Of a stretch of 64,000 bases of DNA, positions 52,307 to 60,463 are shown piece after piece. Source of the DNA: Tissierella sp. P1. Its GTDB lineage: Bacteria; Bacillota; Clostridia; Tissierellales; Tissierellaceae. The translations under genes were made by a program, and so were the position numbers. The notes below the pieces were generated by a model. That model worked only from the letters and a program-made list of their open reading frames with translations. It searched no databases and was not told the DNA's origin. The stretch is from NCBI RefSeq assembly GCF_002266425.1, contig NZ_NPMN01000002.1, forward strand, positions 62,001 through 126,000, given 5' to 3'. How positions within the stretch are numbered: position 1 is the stretch's first letter; the number at the start of each line of letters is the position of its first letter.

Positions 52307-53134
52307 ATGGAAAACAATCTAAAGCAAATATTAAAAGAAATAAAAGAAGATAATTATAGAGTCCCAGCAGAGGTAAATGTTAATGAGCTTGTTACGAAAA
52401 TGATCTATGATATAGGTAGTACAGATCCAGAGTTACGAGATAAGTTAATATATTCAGTAATGTATCATTGGATTACGAATAATGAGATTGCAACTGATAA
52501 ATTAAAGGAATTGCTAGCAATTAGTATGGATGATAATCATCTATTCTTTAAAATTGGGGAGACAAATACTGATTCAGTATTTACTCGTTCCTTTTCTATT
52601 TTATTGATACCGCTGATACTTATTAATAATAGACAATTTAAATTTCTTTCAGAAAAGGATATTAAAGAAGTCTATATAAAAGTAGTAGATTATTTTATAA
52701 AGGAGAAAGATTTAAGGGGATATGTAAAAGATCAAGGATGGGCACATTCAGTCGCACATGCTGCAGATGCACTAGATGATTTAGCTATTTGTTCAGAAAT
52801 AGGACATGAAGAGTTATTATACATGCTAGAAATAATTAAAAATAAAATCTGTATTAATAATTATGTATATATTAATGAAGAAGATGAAAGATTAGTAACT
52901 ACAATAATAAGTATATTCAATAGAAAAATAATAACAGATGGAGAATTTTGTGAATGGATAAAGAGTTTTAATGTATTACAAAGGACAGGAATATATCCAG
53001 AAGATGATAATCTATTAATTAATGTAAAAAATTTATTAAGAAGTTTATATTTTAGATTAATCAGATTAGATAATACTGAAATTCTAACCGAGCAAATAAA
53101 AGATACCTTAACAAAAATAAGTAGCTTTAATTAG
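52307..53134 (+). CDS. DUF2785 family protein (275 aa)
   Basis: All-helical soluble protein. GYVKDQGWAHSVAHAADALD is the family hallmark, with histidines that could bind metal, and TDSVFTRSFSILLIPLIL precedes it. Function unknown in the whole family. AGGAG lies before the ATG. Single gene between spacers of 100-120 bases. Confidence 0.85.
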   Translation: MENNLKQILKEIKEDNYRVPAEVNVNELVTKMIYDIGSTDPELRDKLIYSVMYHWITNNEIATDKLKELLAISMDDNHLFFKIGETNTDSVFTRSFSILLIPLILINNRQFKFLSEKDIKEVYIKVVDYFIKEKDLRGYVKDQGWAHSVAHAADALDDLAICSEIGHEELLYMLEIIKNKICINNYVYINEEDERLVTTIISIFNRKIITDGEFCEWIKSFNVLQRTGIYPEDDNLLINVKNLLRSLYFRLIRLDNTEILTEQIKDTLTKISSFN

Positions 53135-53254
53135 AAATCATTGTTACCTAAGTTTGTCGTGATAGTTGTCATATTATTACTTGTCGAGGTATCAATGATA
53201 GTCTAGAATTTAAAATTGTATTTTATTTAAAATGATAAAAGGAGTTATTAAAGT

Positions 53255-53698
53255 ATGTATTTAGTGAGCTCATGTTTAGTAGGAATTAATTGTAGATATA
53301 ATGGAGGAAATAGTGAACATAAAGCCATAGTGGGATTGGTTAATCAAGGAAAGGCAATACCTGTGTGTCCAGAGCAACTAGCTGGATTATCTACCCCAAG
53401 GTCAAGCTGTGAGATTGTTATATATGAGAATGGAGATATAAAAGTAATTAGTGAGGACGGACAAGATTTTACTAAACAATTCATTGAAGGTGCGAAAAAG
53501 ACTCTAGCAATTGCCAAAGCCATAGGCATCAAAAAAGCAATATTAAAGTCGAAAAGTCCTTCCTGTGGTTGTGGATTTATATATGATGGAACATTTTCAG
53601 GTAATTTGATAGAAGGAAATGGCTTAGTTGCAGAACTATTAATTAAAAATAATGTTGAAGTATATACAGAAAATAATTTAGATATGTCAGTGGTATAA
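53255..53698 (+). CDS. DUF523 family protein (147 aa)
   Basis: MYLVSSCLVGINCRYNGGNS and IPVCPEQLAGLSTPRSSCEI, then AILKSKSPSCGCGFIYDGTF, are diagnostic of DUF523. The conserved cysteines suggest metal or iron-sulfur binding. Some two-domain homologues include a DUF1722 part; this one is the short form. AAAGGAG precedes the ATG. Confidence 0.92.
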   Translation: MYLVSSCLVGINCRYNGGNSEHKAIVGLVNQGKAIPVCPEQLAGLSTPRSSCEIVIYENGDIKVISEDGQDFTKQFIEGAKKTLAIAKAIGIKKAILKSKSPSCGCGFIYDGTFSGNLIEGNGLVAELLIKNNVEVYTENNLDMSVV

Positions 53699-53870
53699 TC
53701 GCAATATCGGATTTAGAAATTGAACTGTTTTAGAAGAAAAAATTGTGTTGTCGCATTTTACAATAATATATGACCACAAGAGCTATGTTGCATTGCAGAG
53801 TATAGGGTTAGAGATATCCAGCCCCCATATTTTAATAAGAACAGGCATATAAACTTAGGAGGATAAAGTT

Positions 53871-54374
53871 ATGGAACTGTTTTCTAAGCCTGGTGTAGGC
53901 GGAATAATTGAGAAAAATATATCTGGAATAGATTACATATTAATTCAAGATAGGTATAAAGACGATGCCAAATCAGAATCAGGATTGATTGAAATACCTG
54001 CAGGTAAGATTAGAGAATTTGAAAACATCTTCGATTGTTTAAGAAGGGAAATTTGGGAAGAAACAGGGCTGGAAGTTACATATATTGAAGGCGAAAATGA
54101 AGCTCTAATTTTTCAAGAAAATGATTATAAAGTTTTAAATTATATTCCTTTTTCATGTAGTCAAAATATCCAGGGTACATATCCCATAATGGTACAAACA
54201 TTCATCTGTAAGGCCAATGGAGAATTATTGAGAAATACAAATGAAGCAAAAAATATTAGATGGATATCATTGAATGAGTTGCAAGAACTATTAGAAGGTA
54301 ATGAAAAAGCCTTTTATCCCATGCATGTTGTAACATTAAAGAAATACTTAAAATATAAAATAAAATCTAGATAG
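53871..54374 (+). CDS. NUDIX hydrolase, ADP-ribose pyrophosphatase-like (167 aa)
   Basis: LIEIPAGKIREFENIFDCLR, then REIWEETGLEV, forms the Nudix box. The preceding IPAGK is typical of ADP-ribose/ADP-sugar pyrophosphatases. The C-terminal IRWISLNELQELLEG agrees. AGGAGG precedes the ATG. The substrate is inferred only from the IPAG motif. Confidence 0.88.
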   Translation: MELFSKPGVGGIIEKNISGIDYILIQDRYKDDAKSESGLIEIPAGKIREFENIFDCLRREIWEETGLEVTYIEGENEALIFQENDYKVLNYIPFSCSQNIQGTYPIMVQTFICKANGELLRNTNEAKNIRWISLNELQELLEGNEKAFYPMHVVTLKKYLKYKIKSR

Positions 54375-54474
54375 AGTATGAGATTATGATAATTATATAT
54401 CTATAACCAATCTTAAAGGGTATCATAGCATTACTTTCAGATTTTTTAGAAAAATATTAGAGCAAGGTGAGAAG

Positions 54475-55224
54475 ATGGAACCTAAGAAAATATTAGATAT
54501 TATAGTTCAAAGGTATAAAAATATATTAGATAAAAATCTTGTGGGAATATATTTACATGGTTCATTGGCGATGGGATGCTATACAAATGAAAGTGATATA
54601 GATTTTCTTGTTGTAGTAAGAGAAGCTATAGATGTTGCAACGAAGAAAGATATTATTGAATCAATAATACATTTAGACAATTTACCTAAAAAAGGAATAG
54701 AGATGAGTATTGTTCTAGAAAAGTATGCGAAAGAATTTATATATCCCACACCATTTGAATTGCATTATTCAGATTCTCATAGAGAGAAGTATCTATCTTA
54801 TAATAATTATATTTGTGGAAATTCCACGGACGAGGATTTAGCTGCTCATTTCACAATAGTTATAAATAGAGGTATTTGTTTATATGGTAAAAAGATTGAG
54901 GAAGTATTTGAAGATGTACCAAGAAAATATTATATAGATTCAATTGTTAATGATATAAAAAATGCTGAGGAAAATATAGTGGAAAATACGGTTTACATTA
55001 CTTTAAATTTATGTAGGGTATTATATTATATGAAGGAAAATGTAGTTTGTTCAAAGCTAGAGGCTGGAAACTGGGCTAAGAAAGTGATGCCACAAAAATA
55101 TAGAAGAATTGTGGAAGATGCTGTTAATGTATATACTAATAAATTAAATCAGATGAAATATAGCAAGGATATACTAAAAGATTATGCTAATTATATGTTA
55201 AAAGAAATAAAGGTATATAAATAG
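54475..55224 (+). CDS. AadA-like nucleotidyltransferase with DUF4111 domain (249 aa)
   Basis: N-terminal nucleotidyltransferase core: GIYLHGSLAMGCYTNESDID, then FLVVV, giving GSxxxG and the DxD metal site. The C-terminal DUF4111 helices contain YITLNLCRVLYYMKENVVCS and SKLEAGNWAKKVMP, as in spectinomycin/streptomycin 3''-adenylyltransferases. Complete and intact. Resistance is plausible but not proven. AAGGTGAG lies ahead of the ATG. Confidence 0.87.
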   Translation: MEPKKILDIIVQRYKNILDKNLVGIYLHGSLAMGCYTNESDIDFLVVVREAIDVATKKDIIESIIHLDNLPKKGIEMSIVLEKYAKEFIYPTPFELHYSDSHREKYLSYNNYICGNSTDEDLAAHFTIVINRGICLYGKKIEEVFEDVPRKYYIDSIVNDIKNAEENIVENTVYITLNLCRVLYYMKENVVCSKLEAGNWAKKVMPQKYRRIVEDAVNVYTNKLNQMKYSKDILKDYANYMLKEIKVYK

Positions 55225-55444
55225 AAATAGTGCTTGTTGTGGAATGAAGTTTAAAGGGAGTGTAGAGAATGTACTATATTCGTTCTGCAAAACATCTGAA
55301 GTGATTGAGATACAAATTTGAGGATGATTAACTTGAGTTACAAGCTATGTGACTCTTGTTTAGTATTATTTGGATAACTTTTTTATTTGATACTATGTTG
55401 TCGAAATAAAAAGATATAATAAAGAACTATAGGGAGAATATGAA

Positions 55445-56128
55445 ATGGATATAAAATCTTGGAATAAAGATATAAAACAATTGAGGGAGATAATTCTTAA
55501 ACGAGATAATATTGAAGAAAGTATAAAGTTATGTTTGGAATTACATTCAATGGTTCATTCATCCAATATGTCAGGAATAGATAAGAAAACATTTGAAGAT
55601 GAATTATGGGAAGGATTAGATGAAAATACATTTAGAACTTCCACAAATGAAAAAGGGCGAACTATAGCATATGGCATATGGCATTCTTCAAGAATAGAAG
55701 ATATAACAATGAATATATTAGTTGCTGGAAGTGAACAAGTTTTTAATGTGGAAGATTGGAAAGAAAAAATAAATTCCAAAATAATTGATACAGGAAATGC
55801 AATGACAGGAGAAGATATAATGGAATTCAGTAAACATATTAATATGGAGGAATTAAAAAATTATAGAGTAGCTGTAGGAAGAAGAACAATAGAAATTATA
55901 AAAAGTCTTAAACCAGCTGATATGAAAAGAAAAATTGAAAAAGATAGATTGAATCGTGTTTTGGAAGAAGGTGCAGTTTTAGATGTTGAAGGAGCAAATT
56001 GGTTAATAGATTTCTGGGGAAGAAAAAATGTAGCAGGGATAATATTGATGCCAGCTACAAGACATCATGTAGTTCATATAAATGAATCATTAAGTGCAAA
56101 AAAGAAAAATAGACCAAGAGAAAAGTAA
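55445..56128 (+). CDS. DinB-superfamily protein (227 aa)
   Basis: Four-helix-bundle metal-binding protein of the DinB/YfiT group. The first ligand region is AYGIWHSSRIEDITMNIL (HxxRxED), and the C-terminal MPATRHHVVHINESL supplies further histidines. SWNKDIKQLREIILKRDNIE is the first helix. Some members transfer thiol groups (bacillithiol); the partner here is unknown. AGGGAG precedes the ATG. Confidence 0.78.
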   Translation: MDIKSWNKDIKQLREIILKRDNIEESIKLCLELHSMVHSSNMSGIDKKTFEDELWEGLDENTFRTSTNEKGRTIAYGIWHSSRIEDITMNILVAGSEQVFNVEDWKEKINSKIIDTGNAMTGEDIMEFSKHINMEELKNYRVAVGRRTIEIIKSLKPADMKRKIEKDRLNRVLEEGAVLDVEGANWLIDFWGRKNVAGIILMPATRHHVVHINESLSAKKKNRPREK

Positions 56129-56301
56129 GAGTCTAGATATGAGGCATGTTATGTTTATATGAGTGGCTAATTAATGTCTTGATGGTATCAATATTATTTG
56201 AAGTTTTTTTAAAAGTAAAGATGAAATTTGAAAACTTTACAATTGGTAGAGTTTGTAATAATAAATGCAAAGGTTAAGGTATAATAGGAGTGAATAAAAC
56301 T

Positions 56302-56637
56302 ATGGAAATTAAAGAGGTAAAGATTGAAATCTATATTCCAGAAGAATATATCATAGACCTAAGAGATGAGCTGAATAGAGCAAATGCCTGTAGAGTAGGA
56401 AATTATGATAATTGTATGTCTGTAACTAATGTTAAGGGATATTGGAGACCCTTAGAAGGAACTAATCCTTATAATGGTCAGGTTGGAGAGATCTGTGAAG
56501 GTGAGGAGTGCAAGGTTGAAGTAAGGTGTAAAATGGAATATGTTAAAAATGCAATTGAAGCTATTAAGAAAATTCATCCATATGAAGAGCCATTATTCAA
56601 TATAATCCCAATCATAAATGATTTATTTGAATTATAA
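56302..56637 (+). CDS. NIF3/CutA-fold protein (YqfO middle-domain-like, 111 aa)
   Basis: Single alpha-beta domain: KEVKIEIYIPEEYIIDLRDE, GNYDNCMSVTNVKGYWRPLE with GTNPYNGQVGE, and IKKIHPYEEPLFNIIPI. The HPYEEP motif is typical of the PII/CutA-like domain inserted in NIF3/YqfO proteins and of stand-alone relatives. AGGAG at 56286-56290 is 11 bases ahead of ATG 56302; the in-frame GTG at 56290 overlaps it and is unlikely. Confidence 0.8.
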   Translation: MEIKEVKIEIYIPEEYIIDLRDELNRANACRVGNYDNCMSVTNVKGYWRPLEGTNPYNGQVGEICEGEECKVEVRCKMEYVKNAIEAIKKIHPYEEPLFNIIPIINDLFEL

Positions 56638-56690
56638 AAGTGAATTTTTATAGAAATAGGGCACATGGAAATCAAAAGAAAGTTCACATT

Positions 56691-56730
56691 AAAAAAGCGT
56701 GTAATCAAAAGAAAGATTACATGCTTTTTT
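56691..56730 (+). terminator. Strong terminator after the NIF3-like gene
   Basis: AAAAAAGCGTGTAATC (56691-56706) pairs with GATTACATGCTTTTTT (56715-56730), with one mismatch/wobble region and a T-run. One of the few strong terminators inside the array. Confidence 0.88.
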
Positions 56731-56828
56731 AAAAATGATATTTTCCAAAATATTAATGAGAAAAAGAAGGGATTTAATAAATTTTATAGAATAAATAGTT
56801 ATGTATAAGTTTTATTATAAAATTAAGA

Positions 56829-56862
56829 AATCTTAAATAGCATATATATGATATTTAAGATT
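56829..56862 (+). terminator. Second hairpin, possible terminator or promoter-distal structure
   Basis: Perfect 11-base arms AATCTTAAATA (56829-56839) and TATTTAAGATT (56852-56862) before a weak T-rich tail. It lies in a 301-base gap with no gene; the gap's other notable feature is the first terminator. Confidence 0.55.
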
Positions 56863-56938
56863 CTCTTAGTTTTTAATGGGATTAGCTTTTTTTGTTAGAA
56901 AAATATAGAGTAAAAAGAAGATAAAGGAGTTAATAGAG

Positions 56939-57409
56939 ATGAAGTTTATGTTAAAAAAGAGTTTGGTAAAGAACATAGAAGTCTTTCCAAACTGGGAGGT
57001 TCAAGAATTAATCTTAGAAGATTCAGAGTTAATTGAAACTCTAAGACAATGTTTACCAAATATTATGGAGGGAATTTTAGATCCAGATATTGCAGGTAAA
57101 AAACCAGATGGATTTTTGAATGCTCTACAGAGTGGTAGATTAGGTGATTTTCCACAGAGATATATTCTTACAGCGTATGATAATAATAAAGTTATTGGCT
57201 TATTAGTAGGTTTACCGGAGGGAAATGAGAATTTACATATTTATTCAATGGGAGTTCTAAGGGACTATCGTAATATGGGGGTTGGATCTACTTTATTAGC
57301 AAAGTGTATAAATGATATGATCAAAAGAAATATAAATGAGGTTGTATTGGATGTTCATAGCGATAATATACCTGCTTATAATTTATATAAAAAACTTGGC
57401 TTTTTATAA
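56939..57409 (+). CDS. GNAT N-acetyltransferase (156 aa)
   Basis: LIVGLPEGN-like strand (VIGLLVGLPEGNENLHIYSM), then MGVLRDYRNMGVGSTLLAKC with the acetyl-CoA loop (RNMGVGS) and VHSDNIPAYNLYKKLGFL. The protein ends immediately after KKLGFL, a few residues earlier than usual, so the last strand may be trimmed. AAGGAG lies before the ATG. Confidence 0.82.
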   Translation: MKFMLKKSLVKNIEVFPNWEVQELILEDSELIETLRQCLPNIMEGILDPDIAGKKPDGFLNALQSGRLGDFPQRYILTAYDNNKVIGLLVGLPEGNENLHIYSMGVLRDYRNMGVGSTLLAKCINDMIKRNINEVVLDVHSDNIPAYNLYKKLGFL

Positions 57410-57448
57410 GAAACTTTTTGTAAAGCCTTTATAGAAAGGAAGAGAGAA

Positions 57449-58027
57449 ATGATAAAAATTAGATATGCAGAAGCTAAAGATATTGAAGACATGATAGATG
57501 TAAACTTAAAAACATGGAGGACTACCTATGCCAGCATTATAGATGAAGATTATTTATTGGAAAGGGAAAAGGAAAAGGAAAGAGAAAATAGAGTAAAAAG
57601 AGACAAAGATAATTTTGGTAGACTTGAGGTAGAAGGCAGAAAATTCTATAAATGTGTAGCAATAGATAATGAAAAAGTTATAGGCACAGCAACTTATGGC
57701 AAGTGTAGACAAGAAGATAGATATGGTTTAACAAATGCTGGGGAAATCTATGCTATTTATATATTAAAGGAATATCAACAGAGGGGTATAGGTAAGAAAT
57801 TAATAAATTTTGCAGTAAATGATTTGATTAATGAAAATTATGGTAAGGTTGTAATATGGGCGTTAAAAGATAATCCTAATGTGAAATTTTATAAAAAAAT
57901 AGGTGGAAATAGTAAATTAACAAGAAATATACAAATTGGTAAGCAAACACTAGAAGAAATAGGGTTTGTTTATGATGATATAGATGAACTCTTAAATAGT
58001 ACCAAAGATATGTCTATGATGCTATAA
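57449..58027 (+). CDS. GNAT N-acetyltransferase (192 aa)
   Basis: IRYAEAKDIEDMIDVNLKTW and RTTYASIID are typical of GNATs; YILKEYQQRGIGKKLINFAV has the acetyl-CoA loop (QQRGIGK) and NVKFYKKIGGNSKLTRNIQI ends the core. The last 20 residues may run into remnant sequence, as a phosphotransferase fragment starts 2 bases later. GGAAGAGAG lies before the ATG. Confidence 0.83.
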   Translation: MIKIRYAEAKDIEDMIDVNLKTWRTTYASIIDEDYLLEREKEKERENRVKRDKDNFGRLEVEGRKFYKCVAIDNEKVIGTATYGKCRQEDRYGLTNAGEIYAIYILKEYQQRGIGKKLINFAVNDLINENYGKVVIWALKDNPNVKFYKKIGGNSKLTRNIQIGKQTLEEIGFVYDDIDELLNSTKDMSMML

Positions 58028-58029
58028 AT

Positions 58030-58284
58030 ATGCTAGCTAAAAACAAGTCAAGAATAACAGACAAAAATAAGCAACTAATACATTCAGATTTGGGTGCCGA
58101 CAACTTTATTTTTAAAGATGATATTAATATTGAAAAAGATGCTTTCTACTTATTACTATTAAATGCAGCATTATATAGAATGGTAGGACCTTTGATAGAT
58201 AAATTAAATAGGAATATTAAAGACTACAAAGGGTTAAAAAAGCGATTTTTTATTTTAAAAGAAGTGTTAAATTTGAATCAATAG
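58030..58284 (+). pseudogene. Fragment of an aminoglycoside phosphotransferase-like gene
   Basis: The frame contains LIHSDLGADNFIFKDD, the catalytic-loop motif HxDxxxxN of APH-type kinases, followed directly by NIEKDAFYLLLLNAALYRMV from the C-terminal helices. The DFG-equivalent region between them is absent, as are the N-lobe and first part of the C-lobe. A clear remnant with internal and 5' deletions. Confidence 0.65.
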
Positions 58285-58551
58285 CTTGTTAAACTAGATT
58301 TATAAGTTTTGTGAGTGTTGTAGGCAATAAGAATTAACTTTACAAGATATTACATTAAGACGAAATACTATTAAAAAAATTAGGTTGTTATTTTAAGTAA
58401 GACTTATATGGAAGGATAGGAAGATAAGAACATTTTATAACAATATATTTACCTCAAGCATTAGTTATGTTCTTGTATTTATAGATTAATGATTATTAAG
58501 TAAAATTATTTATAAAAAAACCATATGCTTTGAGCTGAAAGGGGTTTTAGA

Positions 58552-59115
58552 GTGGAAGTAATCGAAATGATTTATAAGAGAAGAAGTATAAGACACTATT
58601 TAGACAAGAAAGTTGAAAAAGATATGATTATAACTTTGTTGAAAGCTGCTACAGCAGCACCTACAGCGGCAAATTGTCAACCATGGGAGTTTATAGTTGT
58701 TGATGATGATGAAAAACTTTCTGAATTAAGAGATAAATTGATTTTTGCTAGATACAATGCACCTGTTGCTATTGTTGTATGTGGGAATATGAAATTAGCT
58801 TTTAAAGGTCCGTCTCAAGAAATGTGGGTGCAAGATTGCAGTGCTGCAATAGAAAATATTTTAATCGCAGCGACTAGTATGGGACTTGGATCAGTCTGGA
58901 TAGGAATATATCCTTTGGAAAGCAATATAAGACCATTAAAGAAGATACTTAATATACCTGGGTATGTTACTCCTTTAGGTATTGTTTATGTTGGATATCC
59001 TGCAGAAGAGAAAGAGGCAAGAACACGATTTAATGAAAAAAGAGTATATTGGCAGGAATACGAACCTAACCGCAAGCATAGAACAAAGGATAAGTCGGTT
59101 ATAGGACATTACTAG
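58552..59115 (+). CDS. Nitroreductase family protein (187 aa, GTG start)
   Basis: FMN-dependent nitroreductase fold. YKRRSIRHYLDKKVE and AAPTAANCQPWEFIVV bind flavin; DCSAAIENILIAATSMGLGS and GSVWIGIYP follow. It is homologous to the protein at 27452, with the same NRKHR C-terminal motif, but clearly diverged. AAAGGGG lies ahead of GTG 58552. Substrate unknown. The 267-base spacer before it has no gene. Confidence 0.88.
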   Translation: MEVIEMIYKRRSIRHYLDKKVEKDMIITLLKAATAAPTAANCQPWEFIVVDDDEKLSELRDKLIFARYNAPVAIVVCGNMKLAFKGPSQEMWVQDCSAAIENILIAATSMGLGSVWIGIYPLESNIRPLKKILNIPGYVTPLGIVYVGYPAEEKEARTRFNEKRVYWQEYEPNRKHRTKDKSVIGHY

Positions 59116-59275
59116 AGTACTACCTTTAAGCAAGTTAAACTAATAAACTTCACTAGAAGATTAGTTGACTTTTCAAGGATTATAGATTTATGTTTAACCC
59201 AAATATTAAATATGACATACTGTCGTCATATTAAGAATGGCATTATAGATATAAAAGGATTATGGGGTGATATAG

Positions 59276-59821
59276 ATGGCAATTTTTAAATTTTATCAAA
59301 TATTTCGCAGTATAAAGGAAGAATTGGGATATGATATGGCAATTAAGATATTTCCTGAATACTTGACACTTCCAGATAAAATGCCTGCACAGGAACAAGC
59401 AAAATTAGGGAAAATAGTCATGGATAGAATGGACGAGCTACTTGATAGAGATACAATTATTAAAATAAGACAAAAATATACGTGTAATTTAACCAAAAAA
59501 CAGGCTCAAGAAATCAATGAGTTGAAAGAGAGAAGCCAAAGTCTTGATGAATTTTGCGTAGAGTACTCAAAACTACTTTCTCCAGGATATGTAAAAAAAG
59601 ACGAGGATCTGCTTATTGTTTCTTTTGGATGGAATAAATGCGTATGTGGAATGTTTAGAAAATTAGATAGTTATGAATCTATGTCAAAAACATGGTGTGA
59701 ATGTTGTAATGGTCATGTAATAAAAACATTTAATTTTATTTGTGGCAAAGCGGTTGAGTCAGAAATTCAAGAAACTGTGGCATGTGGTGGAAAAGATTGC
59801 ATTTTCAAAGTAAGGATTTAG
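59276..59821 (+). CDS. Cysteine-rich protein of unknown function (181 aa), V4R-like C-terminus
   Basis: N-terminal helices (IFKFYQIFRSIKEELGYDMA) are followed by a cysteine-rich end with KCVCGMFRKL, WCECCNGHV and ETVACGGKDCIFKV. The end (acidic residues, then GGxxCxFxV) resembles V4R/4-vinyl-reductase-type small-molecule domains that bind metals or haem. I am not sure of the family; DUF6144 is a possibility. GGGGTG lies before the ATG. Confidence 0.5.
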   Translation: MAIFKFYQIFRSIKEELGYDMAIKIFPEYLTLPDKMPAQEQAKLGKIVMDRMDELLDRDTIIKIRQKYTCNLTKKQAQEINELKERSQSLDEFCVEYSKLLSPGYVKKDEDLLIVSFGWNKCVCGMFRKLDSYESMSKTWCECCNGHVIKTFNFICGKAVESEIQETVACGGKDCIFKVRI

Positions 59822-59961
59822 AATGTTAATAAATAATGTAATTAGTAGATTTGTGATGGTGAATTGCTCTGGATTAATGTATATGATATGAATTTAACTG
59901 AAGATATAAAGAGATTAATTTTAATTAAAAAGAAGCCAAAAAGAAAGGTGTAAGATTATCT

Positions 59962-60369
59962 ATGGAAGAAATAACAATGTGTGGATATAAGTGTGATTTA
60001 TGTAAGGCTTTTGCCCCTAATATAATAAATAAAGATGAAAGAGAAATCTTAAGTAATATGTGGAAAAAATATTATGATCTTGATATACCACCAGAAGAAA
60101 TATACTGTGATGGATGTAGATGTAATAAAGAAAATGCCAAGCGTATAGATGATGATTGTCCTGTTCGTAAATGTGTAATAGATAAGAAAATTGATAATTG
60201 TGGAGAATGCATTGATTTTCCGTGTACAGTTTTTAATGAAAGAAGAGGACTGTCTTTTCAAGAGGCCAAAGAAAAGCTAGGAAGTAATTTTTGTGCTGAT
60301 GAATATAATAGTAATTTATTAGCTTATGACAATTTCACTAGGCTAAAGGAATACATAAAGAAAAATTAG
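59962..60369 (+). CDS. DUF3795 cysteine-rich protein (135 aa)
   Basis: CGYKCDLCKAFAPNI at the start, YCDGCRCN in the middle and CPVRKCVIDKKIDNCGECID, then FPC, show the paired cysteines of DUF3795, a likely metal or iron-sulfur binding protein of unknown role. AAAGGTG lies before the ATG at 59962, about 12 bases away. It is the last recognised member of the array of accessory genes. Confidence 0.88.
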   Translation: MEEITMCGYKCDLCKAFAPNIINKDEREILSNMWKKYYDLDIPPEEIYCDGCRCNKENAKRIDDDCPVRKCVIDKKIDNCGECIDFPCTVFNERRGLSFQEAKEKLGSNFCADEYNSNLLAYDNFTRLKEYIKKN

Positions 60370-60463
60370 GACTTTATAGCCTGTGGGTTTTGAAGGTGTA
60401 GATTCCTAGATGTAAATGTTTCAAATTTTTAGAATTAAGATTTCTGGTATGGAGGGATAAGTT

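Noticed and set aside
18883-60369. Classical proteobacterial integron with intI
   Set aside because: No tyrosine recombinase gene is visible, and the GTTAT/ATAAC ends do not follow the GTTRRRY/RYYYAAC consensus strictly. Only the term attC-like is used.
18883-60369. Prophage or transposon island
   Set aside because: No integrase, terminase, capsid, tail or transposase gene was recognised. P-loop and methyltransferase genes alone do not indicate phage.
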